Shown here: positions 17,325 through 25,196 of the stretch, piece by piece
Layout of the letters: each line of letters begins with the position of its first letter
Position numbering within the stretch: position 1 is the stretch's first letter
From: Pedobacter sp. B4-66
Lineage (GTDB): Bacteria > Bacteroidota > Bacteroidia > Sphingobacteriales > Sphingobacteriaceae
Direction of reading: 5' to 3'
DNA length: 64,000 bases
NCBI RefSeq assembly: GCF_018492665.1
Contig: NZ_JAFVME010000015.1
Coordinates: 62,001-126,000, forward strand
Notes under the pieces: model-generated
Seen by the model: the letters and a program-made list of their open reading frames with translations, nothing else
Database searches by the model: none
Told to the model about the DNA's origin: nothing
Program-made: the position numbers and the translations under genes

Positions 17325-19232
17325 ATGCTAAAGAGATTATTAGTACTTATTTTTATTGCAGCTGCTTTAAATGGATATACACAGGAGCAACCAGATTATA
17401 ACGTTGAAAACATTCCTTCTGCATTAAAAAGCAGAGCCAATGCGGTAATCAGAAATATGGCGACTACTGTTGATATGCGTGCTCCGGAAAATGTGATCCT
17501 GAATGTTAAAAAAGCAATTACAGTTCTGAATAAAAATGGAGAACAAGCTGCAAGTCTGTATATTTTCTATAACAAGGCAACCTCCATTAAAAGTGCTAAA
17601 GGTATTATTATGGATGCTTTCGGAAAACCAACAGGTAAATTTTCGTTAAGCAATTTCCTTGATGAAAGCGCTGTAAATGACTTTTCTCTATTTGAAGATG
17701 CACGGATTAAAAAATATGTTCCAAATGTTTTATCATATCCCTATACGATTATCTACGAGTATGAAATAAGGTATAAACAAAACCTAATTATTCCCGATTG
17801 GTATGCCACCCCCTACTCTGATGTTTCGGTTGAGAAAAATACGTATACTTTTATTTCGAAACCTGATGATAAAATCCGTGTAAAGGAGTATAATTATAAA
17901 GGTAGTCCAGAAGTAGAAAAAACAGATAAATTAGCTAGTCGGACATGGAAAGTAAATGACCTAAGTGCACTTAAGCGCGAACCTTACGCTCCAGATCCGG
18001 ATAATTACCTTACTTATGTAAAAATAGCGCCTGAGCAATTTACCTATTACGGACATAAAGGAAATTACAGTAATTGGCAGGAATTAGGTAAGTGGGTTTA
18101 TGATGATCTTGTAAAAACCAGACAAACCCTTTCTCCTGACATCATTCAAGAAATGAATGATCTGGTAAAAGGATTAAACACTGATAAAGAGAAGGCAAAA
18201 AAGATTTATGAATATGTTCAAAAGAAAACAAGATATATCAGTGTACAAATTGGCATAGGTGGTTTTCAACCTTTTGAAGCTGCAGAAGTACACCGCGTTT
18301 CCTATGGCGATTGTAAAGCACTTGTAAACTATACACAGAGTTTATTAAAAGCTGTAGGCATAAACAGCCTTTATTGTGTTGTATATGGCGATAGCTATAA
18401 AAAAAGTATGGATGTGGATTTTGCAAGTATGGACCAGGGTAATCACATTATCTTATGTGTACCACTTAAAAATGATACAACCTGGTTAGAATGTACCAGT
18501 CAGGACAGCCCTTTCGGTTATTTAGGTAGCTTTACAGATGACCGTATTGTGTTAGCCTGTACGGAACAAGGAGGAAAACTGATAAAAACACCAATATTAA
18601 CTACCGCTGCCAGCTTGTTAAAACGCAAAGCGGAACTTAATCTGGACAAAGATGGAAATGTTAATGGTAAGCTTCAAACGAACTTTAGTGGTTCTCAATA
18701 TGACAATTATCGCCGTATTATTGGCAAACCTACATCTGAACAATTAAAGCTGCTAAAGGAAGAATACGATATCGATAATATAGACTTCAGTAATCTTAAG
18801 CTAACTCAAAAAAAAGACAGTAATCCGGTAACATCAGAATCATTAGATTTCACTATTCAGAAATATGCACCGCGTACCAATAACCGAATTTATATGGTTC
18901 TTAATGCATTCAATAAAACAAATTCAATTCCTGAAGTTAGAAACAGAACACTACCCGTATATGTAAACAGAGGGTTTACTGATGAAGATGAGATAGTTTA
19001 CAATGTTCCTGAAGGATATAGTATAGAAGCAAAGCCTGAAGATCGAGAAATTAAATCTCCTTTCGGAAGCTATACTATTAAAGTAAAAATGGAAGGTAAA
19101 AAGCTTACCTACAACAGGAAGTTTGTACTAAATAACGGAACCTATCCTGCTGACACATATGAAAACTTTATGCGCTTTTTTAGTGATGTAAGCAGCTCTG
19201 ATAATGGTAAGGTAGTTTTTAAAACAGACTAA
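17325..19232 (+). CDS. Secreted DUF3857/transglutaminase-like cysteine protein
   Basis: This 635-residue protein has a signal peptide (MLKRLLVLIFIAAALNGYTQ), an N-terminal DUF3857 domain and a transglutaminase-like core. The triad appears intact: Cys330 in SYGDCKALVNYTQSLLKAVGI, His in QGNHIILCVPL and Asp in ECTSQDSPFG. The C-terminal third is beta-rich (DUF2569/DUF3858-like). Such proteins are widespread in Bacteroidota; transglutaminase-like folds here probably act as periplasmic cysteine proteases or amide hydrolases, but no substrate is known. The gene is fused end-to-start with its inactive-looking paralog and is convergent with a 38-codon ORF, overlapping it by three bases. Confidence 0.85.
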   Translation: MLKRLLVLIFIAAALNGYTQEQPDYNVENIPSALKSRANAVIRNMATTVDMRAPENVILNVKKAITVLNKNGEQAASLYIFYNKATSIKSAKGIIMDAFGKPTGKFSLSNFLDESAVNDFSLFEDARIKKYVPNVLSYPYTIIYEYEIRYKQNLIIPDWYATPYSDVSVEKNTYTFISKPDDKIRVKEYNYKGSPEVEKTDKLASRTWKVNDLSALKREPYAPDPDNYLTYVKIAPEQFTYYGHKGNYSNWQELGKWVYDDLVKTRQTLSPDIIQEMNDLVKGLNTDKEKAKKIYEYVQKKTRYISVQIGIGGFQPFEAAEVHRVSYGDCKALVNYTQSLLKAVGINSLYCVVYGDSYKKSMDVDFASMDQGNHIILCVPLKNDTTWLECTSQDSPFGYLGSFTDDRIVLACTEQGGKLIKTPILTTAASLLKRKAELNLDKDGNVNGKLQTNFSGSQYDNYRRIIGKPTSEQLKLLKEEYDIDNIDFSNLKLTQKKDSNPVTSESLDFTIQKYAPRTNNRIYMVLNAFNKTNSIPEVRNRTLPVYVNRGFTDEDEIVYNVPEGYSIEAKPEDREIKSPFGSYTIKVKMEGKKLTYNRKFVLNNGTYPADTYENFMRFFSDVSSSDNGKVVFKTD

Positions 19233-19345
19233 CTTAGAAAAATAATTCCTAACGCTATTCCAATAACCATAATCAAATACATTAGTATTTCGGTTGTTGC
19301 AAAGCGTTTGTATTTGTTCCAGAAGGAATCTTGTTGTTCTGACAT
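19229..19345 (-). CDS. 38-residue single-pass membrane peptide
   Basis: A short frame, read from the ATG at 19345 to a TAG at 19229-19231, encodes MSEQQDSFWNKYKRFATTEI followed by a hydrophobic helix (LMYLIMVIGIALGIIFL). It starts three bases after the NlpC/P60 gene stop, in the same direction, so it sits in that operon. The amphipathic, aromatic N-terminus plus one membrane helix is coherent and unlikely to be random. Family unknown to me. It resembles the small helper peptides common in operons, but no partner is proven. Confidence 0.7.
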   Translation of the reverse strand: MSEQQDSFWNKYKRFATTEILMYLIMVIGIALGIIFLS

Positions 19346-19348
19346 TAT

Positions 19349-19861
19349 TTAGTTTTTAAAAGACCCTGCTTTAACCATTGCTTTTTGATAAGCAGGCAGA
19401 CTTAAATCGTCAACTACTACGCCTCTTGTTGTAGAAGCATGAACAAAATAAGTATCATTAAGATATATACCAACGTGGTCTACTGCACCGCCGCCGAAAG
19501 AGAAGAAGATAAGGTCTCCTTCTTTTAATTGGCTAATGCTCTTTTCCTTAATTGTTGTAGCTTGATCGCGTGATCTTCTTGGTAGGCTAATACCATAAAT
19601 ATCCTTTTGCAATAAAAAAGCAAAACCTGAGCAGTCAATACCACCCTTATCTAATCCTCCAAGGCGATACCTGACTCCTGTCCAGTCATTAATAAAGCGG
19701 TACAATTGCTTACTCTTTAAATGCGACATGGCATAAGCTACCTTAGAAGCTGAATTAGGGCTTACAGTTGGTTTTCTTGAACCACATGAAGACAACACAA
19801 CTAACATAAGTATAAAAAGTATGCCTTTAATATTGTTTTTCTGCAGTTTCAAAATTATCAT
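19349..19861 (-). CDS. NlpC/P60 family cell-wall hydrolase lipoprotein
   Basis: This 170-residue lipoprotein (signal ending in VLSSCGS, Cys about residue 26) carries an NlpC/P60 domain that hydrolyses gamma-D-glutamyl-diaminopimelate bonds in peptidoglycan peptides. The catalytic Cys is in GGIDCSGFAFLLQKDIYGI, the His in VDHVGIYLNDTYFVHAS, and LPRRSRDQ is the conserved linker. The protein is a single-domain type with no SH3 module. It lies five bases after mutS on the same strand and is followed by the 38-residue membrane peptide. Confidence 0.92.
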   Translation of the reverse strand: MIILKLQKNNIKGILFILMLVVLSSCGSRKPTVSPNSASKVAYAMSHLKSKQLYRFINDWTGVRYRLGGLDKGGIDCSGFAFLLQKDIYGISLPRRSRDQATTIKEKSISQLKEGDLIFFSFGGGAVDHVGIYLNDTYFVHASTTRGVVVDDLSLPAYQKAMVKAGSFKN

Positions 19862-19865
19862 AGCC

Positions 19866-22475
19866 TTATTGTTTAATTATTCTTTGTATCTCATCAAGCT
19901 TTAAGAGCGCCTCAACCGGGGTAAGTATATTCACATCAAGGTTGTTAAGGGTATCTCTTATTTTTACTAAAACAGGATCGTCAATGGCAAACATTTGTAA
20001 TTGATAAGCCTGATTTTGAACCTTTTTAATGCTGTCTTTAATGCTTTGGCCTTCAGTTCGGTCTATTTCAAGCTTTTTAAGAATCTCATTTGCCCTGTTG
20101 ATCAGTTTAGCAGGCATACCGGCCATTTTAGCAACATGAATACCAAAACTGTGCTCACTGCCACCCGGCACTAGCTTACGTAGGAAAATTACCTTATTTG
20201 AAACCTCTTTAATGGATACATTAAAGTTCCTGATACGGCTCATGGTATTTTCCAGTTCATTTAATTCGTGATAGTGAGTGGCAAATAATGTTTTTGGTCG
20301 CGCGGTTGGATGCGTATGCAAAAACTCTGCAATTGCCCAGGCTATTGAAATACCGTCGTAAGTACTTGTTCCTCTACCAATTTCATCAAGGAGAATTAAG
20401 CTATTATCCGAAATGTTGTTTAGGATGCTGGCCGTTTCATTCATTTCTACCATGAATGTACTCTCTCCCGAAGAAAGGTTATCAGAAGCCCCTACCCTTG
20501 TAAAGATCTTATCAATTAACCCAATACTCGCAGCTTTAGCCGGCACAAAACAGCCCATTTGAGCCATCAATACAATAAGCCCAGTTTGCCTTAATATAGC
20601 CGACTTACCCGACATATTGGGGCCGGTAATGATAATGATCTGCTGAGTATCGTTATCTAAGAACACATCATTGGTGATGTATTCTTCTCCTACAGGTAAC
20701 CTTTTTTCAATTACAGGGTGTCTTCCACCTTTAATATCTAAAGCTTTTCCAGTAGTAATTTCAGGCTTTACATAGTGATTTTTAATCGCTAATTGAGCAA
20801 AACACAACAGCACATCTAGTTGAGCTATCTGGAAAGCATTTAATTGAATTTGCTTAATATATGCAGATACCTGATATACCAATTCATTGTATAAACGAAC
20901 CTCTATCTGCTGAATTTTTTCTTCGGCACCAAGTATCTGTTCTTCATACTCCTTTAATTCAGGAGTAATATATCTTTCAGCACTTACAAGAGTTTGTTTT
21001 CTAATCCAGTCTGCAGGTACTTTATCTTTATGTGTATGGGTAACCTCTAAATAATATCCAAAAACATTATTAAAAGCTATTTTTAAAGAAGGTATACCGG
21101 TAATGGCAGCTTCTCTTTTCTGAATTTCAACTAAGTAATCTTTACCTCCAAAGGCTATTTTTCTAAGCCTATCCAAGTCTTCATCAATCCCATCAGCAAT
21201 TACATTCCCTTTGATTAATAAAGCAGGTGGATCTTGCTGTAATTCTCTTTCGAGCTTTTCTCTGATGGTTAAACATGGATTTAATTGATCTGCAAGAACA
21301 GACAAGAAAGGGTTTTTCACCTCTTCAGCTATCTTTTTAACAGATTCTATATGATATAATGCTTTTTTTAACTGACAAAGCTCTCGAGGCCCTACTCTTT
21401 GTAGTCCTACTTTGGAAATCAATCTTTCCAAATCACCGATCTGCTTGATATGAGTTAAAAACTCATCTAAAAGAGATTCTTTTTTTATCAGGAATTCAAC
21501 AACACCTAAACGCTCTTGAATTGGTTTTAACTCCTTTAGCGGCAATATGATCCATTTGTGTAACAAACGGGCGCCCATTGGGGTTGATGTTTGATCAAGC
21601 ACCTCAAAAAGCGTAACAGCATTATCGTTTGTAGAGCTAACCAACTCCAGATTTCTAATCGTAAAACGATCTAACCATACGAACTTCTCTTCCTCTAAAC
21701 GAGAAATTGATGAAATGTGTTTTAAATTGCGATGCTCAGTTTCATTCAAATAATGAAGAACCACTCCCGCAGCAACAATCCCTGTTTGTAGCTTATCAAC
21801 TCCAAATCCTTTTAAAGAGGTTACTTCAAAATGCTTGGTTAAAATTTCATTTGCGTAATCGTTGGTAAATGCCCAATCGTCTAAATGAAAAGTATAAAAC
21901 TTGTCGCCAAAATTCTCAAGAAATTCTTTCCTTTTACTTTTCTGAAAAACGACTTCATTTGGTTTAAAGCCTTGTAAAAGCTTGTCTATGTATTCTGCAT
22001 CTCCTTGGGCAACAAGAAATTCACCTGTCGAAATATCTGCAAAAGATACACCAATACTATTTTTATCAAAATAAACAGCGGCCAAATAATTGTTAGATTT
22101 TTGGCTTAAGATGTTATCGCTATAAGCTACACCTGGTGTTACTAGTTCGGTAACACCTCTCTTAACAATTGTTTTTGTTGTTTTAGGATCTTCCAACTGG
22201 TCGCAAATTGCCACCCTTTGGCCTGCTCTAACCAACTTTGAAAGATAATTATCTAATGAATGATGTGGGAAGCCCGCTAATTCTAAAGCACCATTTGGGC
22301 CTGTACCTCTTCTGGTAAGTACAATTCCTAATATCTGCGATGTTTTAACTGCATCCTCACCAAATGTTTCATAGAAATCGCCAACCCTAAACAGTAATAA
22401 TGCGCCCGGATACTTTGCTTTAATAGCATTGTATTGCTGCATTAACGGGGTTTCTTTAGTATTATCTTTAGCCAA
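19866..22475 (-). CDS. mutS: DNA mismatch repair protein MutS
   Basis: MutS recognises base mismatches and starts methyl-independent mismatch repair with MutL. The 869-residue protein has the mismatch-reading Phe-Tyr-Glu (residues 34-36, FRVGDFYETFGEDA), core and clamp domains, and the C-terminal ATPase with Walker A (TGPNMSGKSAILRQT), the STFMVEM segment, Walker B (LILLDEIGRGTSTYDG) and the ATHYHEL switch. The start is a TTG at 22475: no in-frame ATG lies upstream before a stop, and the encoded MAKDNTKETPLMQQYN matches the family N-terminus. It is probably in the mqnE-mutS-nlpC transcription unit, though 86 bases separate it from mqnA. Confidence 0.96.
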   Translation of the reverse strand: MAKDNTKETPLMQQYNAIKAKYPGALLLFRVGDFYETFGEDAVKTSQILGIVLTRRGTGPNGALELAGFPHHSLDNYLSKLVRAGQRVAICDQLEDPKTTKTIVKRGVTELVTPGVAYSDNILSQKSNNYLAAVYFDKNSIGVSFADISTGEFLVAQGDAEYIDKLLQGFKPNEVVFQKSKRKEFLENFGDKFYTFHLDDWAFTNDYANEILTKHFEVTSLKGFGVDKLQTGIVAAGVVLHYLNETEHRNLKHISSISRLEEEKFVWLDRFTIRNLELVSSTNDNAVTLFEVLDQTSTPMGARLLHKWIILPLKELKPIQERLGVVEFLIKKESLLDEFLTHIKQIGDLERLISKVGLQRVGPRELCQLKKALYHIESVKKIAEEVKNPFLSVLADQLNPCLTIREKLERELQQDPPALLIKGNVIADGIDEDLDRLRKIAFGGKDYLVEIQKREAAITGIPSLKIAFNNVFGYYLEVTHTHKDKVPADWIRKQTLVSAERYITPELKEYEEQILGAEEKIQQIEVRLYNELVYQVSAYIKQIQLNAFQIAQLDVLLCFAQLAIKNHYVKPEITTGKALDIKGGRHPVIEKRLPVGEEYITNDVFLDNDTQQIIIITGPNMSGKSAILRQTGLIVLMAQMGCFVPAKAASIGLIDKIFTRVGASDNLSSGESTFMVEMNETASILNNISDNSLILLDEIGRGTSTYDGISIAWAIAEFLHTHPTARPKTLFATHYHELNELENTMSRIRNFNVSIKEVSNKVIFLRKLVPGGSEHSFGIHVAKMAGMPAKLINRANEILKKLEIDRTEGQSIKDSIKKVQNQAYQLQMFAIDDPVLVKIRDTLNNLDVNILTPVEALLKLDEIQRIIKQ

Positions 22476-22561
22476 AATGATTCTGTTTACAAAATCGTAA
22501 AGATACTATCTTGATATATAGGCTTTATGATTTGTTGAAAATTTAAAAAATGTTTATAGGT

Positions 22562-23287
22562 TTAAAGTTTAGCAATATAGGATAGGAATAAATCCAATGC
22601 TTCTCTTTTCTTATCTGTGAGGTCGAAATCGAGTTTGTGGAATAGATAATCGTCTAAATCAAAATCATCACGGACAGCTAAGTCTTTTAATAACTCAGAT
22701 CGGTGACCTAATCCGAGAGCCAATGCGTCATTAAATTCATCAATAAAGGATTGAGGAATAGTTTTATTGGCAACCCAAGCTGCGTAAACAAACGGCAAGC
22801 CAGTAAAGTTCATCCATTCTTCTCCCATATCATAAGCAAACAAATAATCGGTCTTTTTGCCGAAAGTTCTGTCGCCAATTAAAACTATGGCATCCGTTTT
22901 TTCATTGATATCAGTTGTAAATTCGACATCTTGTTTCCAGTAAAACTTCAACAATACTTTTGCAAGATTATTTGATGTACGAGAATGGCTATCTAATCTT
23001 ACGGTTTTAATTTCTGAAATGGCAACATCACTAAAAATAAATACCGAGTTCACTGCGCCAACTGAACCAATACAATAGTTTGCTACGATATTGGCATTAG
23101 GTACGTATGGTATAGCTGCCACAGGAATTAAGCCTATATCAACCTGATTATTAATTAACTTTGCCGCACAATCTGATGGGATATCTAAACTTAGATCTAT
23201 CTTATTTAAAATTTCCGAATGCTCAATTCCGTAAATGAAGGGCTTAGTATTTGTATAGGAAACTGCAGATATTTTAATATTACTCAA
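22562..23287 (-). CDS. mqnA: Chorismate dehydratase MqnA (futalosine pathway)
   Basis: MqnA converts chorismate to 3-enolpyruvylbenzoate, the first step of the futalosine route to menaquinone. The 241-residue protein shows the family N-terminus KISAVSYTNTKPFIYGI and the periplasmic-binding-protein-like fold, with DIGLIPVAAIPYVPN and LDSHSRTSNNLAKVLL. Its start is a TTG at 23287; the upstream frame has no ATG before a stop. It follows the histidine phosphatase gene by five bases and is in the same unit as mqnE, which makes the pathway assignment firm. Confidence 0.92.
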   Translation of the reverse strand: MSNIKISAVSYTNTKPFIYGIEHSEILNKIDLSLDIPSDCAAKLINNQVDIGLIPVAAIPYVPNANIVANYCIGSVGAVNSVFIFSDVAISEIKTVRLDSHSRTSNNLAKVLLKFYWKQDVEFTTDINEKTDAIVLIGDRTFGKKTDYLFAYDMGEEWMNFTGLPFVYAAWVANKTIPQSFIDEFNDALALGLGHRSELLKDLAVRDDFDLDDYLFHKLDFDLTDKKREALDLFLSYIAKL

Positions 23288-23292
23288 TGGAA

Positions 23293-23904
23293 TTATTTTA
23301 AATGGTCGGTATTATTGAACTCAATGATATTAAATTCATCTTTGGTAAGTTCAACTTTGTAAAGTGTGGTATTTTGATGAGGAAAATCGCCCATCTCAGA
23401 TAAAGGTTTGTTCATAAGTAAACAAAGTAATAAACGCATTGCACGGCCATGCATGCAAATTAAGATTAGCCTTTCATCTTTTCTGGATTTGATAAGATCC
23501 ATCGCTTCTTTAAGCCTAACCAAAACTTGATTAGGACTCTCTCCTCCTTCAAAATGAGCATCATAATCGCCATCGTTCCATGCTTGTACAATTGCTTTAA
23601 ATGCAGCCATTGCATTATCATCATTAGGCTTACCTTCCCATTTACCCCATGCAAGCTCATCTAAACCAGCCACTTGTTCCCATGGAGTACCAGCATCAAT
23701 AAACCCTTGAACTGTTTGATGTGTACGCTTTAGTTTTGAGGTATACACTTTTTCGAAAGGCACATCTTTATACATTGCGTAAAAAGCAGCGGCCTGACTC
23801 CTTCCGGTCTCGTTAAGATCGCTATTAATTCCCCGGCCTTGTACAATTCCTAATTTATTTAATTCCGTTTCACCATGTCTGATGATGTATATTTCCTTAT
23901 CCAT
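23293..23904 (-). CDS. Histidine phosphatase family protein
   Basis: This 203-residue protein has the phosphoglycerate-mutase-like signature IIRHGETELN near the N-terminus, with the phospho-accepting His in RHG. It also has a downstream acidic/His region, GGESPNQVLVRLKEAM and ICMHGRAMRLLLCLLM, which supplies the second catalytic His. The family removes phosphate from diverse small molecules. Its gene is sandwiched between mqnE (one-base stop/start overlap) and mqnA (five bases), so a role in quinone or nucleoside metabolism is suggested by position only. Confidence 0.88.
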   Translation of the reverse strand: MDKEIYIIRHGETELNKLGIVQGRGINSDLNETGRSQAAAFYAMYKDVPFEKVYTSKLKRTHQTVQGFIDAGTPWEQVAGLDELAWGKWEGKPNDDNAMAAFKAIVQAWNDGDYDAHFEGGESPNQVLVRLKEAMDLIKSRKDERLILICMHGRAMRLLLCLLMNKPLSEMGDFPHQNTTLYKVELTKDEFNIIEFNNTDHLK

Positions 23905-25097
23905 TAGTTAATTACAGGTAATTTGTAGTACTGAGGCTTCACTTCATTCTCAAAAACGAAATCGGTATAATCTGTTACCACATTATATAGGGTATCTCTT
24001 TCTATCGGCTTGCGTTTTACCTGTTTTATGAGATTTACAAGATCTTGAGTACTCATCGCAGGATGTTGCTCTTCTGCACCGGCCATTGAGTAAATTTTGG
24101 TGGTATCATCAAGTGTACCATCTATATCGTCTACTCCAAAGTTCAGTGACAGTTGAGCTGTTTGTCGGCTAATCATCGCCCAATAAGCTTTTATGTGATC
24201 AAAGTTATCCATGTAAATACGCGCAATTGCATAATTTCTCAGGTCTTCAATTACAGATACCTCAGGTACGTTACTCATTTGATTGTGCTGATTTCTGAAC
24301 TTTAGAGGGATAAAAGTTTGGAAACCTCCTGTCCTATCTTGCAATTGGCGTAATTGCTCCATGTGATCCACACGATGTTCATATTTTTCGATATGACCAT
24401 ATAGCATTGTTGCGTTAGAACGCATACCTAACTTATGCCATTCTTCGTGTATAGCCAACCATTGTTCGCCAGTACATTTATCTTTAGATATAAGGTCTCT
24501 AACTTCAGGATGAAAAATCTCTGCTCCTCCTCCAGGAATTGACTCCAATCCGGCTTCTTTCATTAACCTCATACCAGTAGCGTAGTCAATTTTAGCCTTC
24601 TTAAATATATAATGATATTCTACAGGAGTCAGTGCTTTAACATGAAGTTCAGGGCGGTGTTTTTTTATTGCAGTAAATAAAGCTGAATAAAAAGCAACAT
24701 CATATTGAGGTAAAACCCCTCCTACAATGTGTACTTCGGTAACAGGTTCATCATCATACTTTTTAACAACGTCGAGCATCTCTTCCATTGTTAATGCCCA
24801 GCCTTCTTCTTTCTGCTTAATTAAGCGGGAATATGAACAAAATTTACAATCGTAAACACAAAGGTTAGTCGGTTCTAAATGAAAGTTACGGTTAAAATAA
24901 GTCTTATCACCGTGCTTTTGTTCTCTTATATAGTTAGCCAAAGTACCTAGGTAACCCAATTCGGCGTGTTCATAAAGATAAACACACTCGTCAAAAGTAA
25001 TCCTTTCTTGATTTTGTACCTTTTGTGCAATTGATTTAAGTGCCTTAGGCAGATCTGGATCGTTTAAAATCAGAGCTAGTTTTGAAGTAGTATCCAT
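23904..25097 (-). CDS. mqnE: Aminofutalosine synthase MqnE (radical SAM)
   Basis: MqnE joins 3-enolpyruvylbenzoate and SAM to form aminofutalosine in menaquinone synthesis. The 397-residue protein has the radical-SAM cluster motif C-x3-C-x2-C in HLEPTNLCVYDCKFCSY, the E-x-H-I-V-G-G-V segment after it, and GLESIPGGGAEIFHPEVRD. The GMRSNATMLYGHIE segment also fits this family. Length is normal. The sister radical-SAM enzyme MqnC and futalosine hydrolase MqnB are not in the window. The gene heads the mqnE-phosphatase-mqnA unit, and its stop overlaps the next start by one base. Confidence 0.93.
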   Translation of the reverse strand: MDTTSKLALILNDPDLPKALKSIAQKVQNQERITFDECVYLYEHAELGYLGTLANYIREQKHGDKTYFNRNFHLEPTNLCVYDCKFCSYSRLIKQKEEGWALTMEEMLDVVKKYDDEPVTEVHIVGGVLPQYDVAFYSALFTAIKKHRPELHVKALTPVEYHYIFKKAKIDYATGMRLMKEAGLESIPGGGAEIFHPEVRDLISKDKCTGEQWLAIHEEWHKLGMRSNATMLYGHIEKYEHRVDHMEQLRQLQDRTGGFQTFIPLKFRNQHNQMSNVPEVSVIEDLRNYAIARIYMDNFDHIKAYWAMISRQTAQLSLNFGVDDIDGTLDDTTKIYSMAGAEEQHPAMSTQDLVNLIKQVKRKPIERDTLYNVVTDYTDFVFENEVKPQYYKLPVIN

Positions 25098-25114
25098 TTA
25101 TAACGTATAATGAA

Positions 25115-25122
25115 CAAAAGTA
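25115..25122 (-). promoter_or_regulatory. Candidate mqnE promoter, -7 element TACTTTTG
   Basis: On the minus strand TACTTTTG matches TAnnTTTG, 17 bases before the mqnE ATG. The predicted leader is about 13 bases. A small CCCTT/AAGGG hairpin lies further upstream (25143-25155), probably ending the GH89 transcript. Confidence 0.4.
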
Positions 25123-25196
25123 AGATAAAATCAACAGATAACCCCTTTTTAAGGGATATTACCTGTCAGGGTTATGTAAAGAGCGCTAACCTATTT

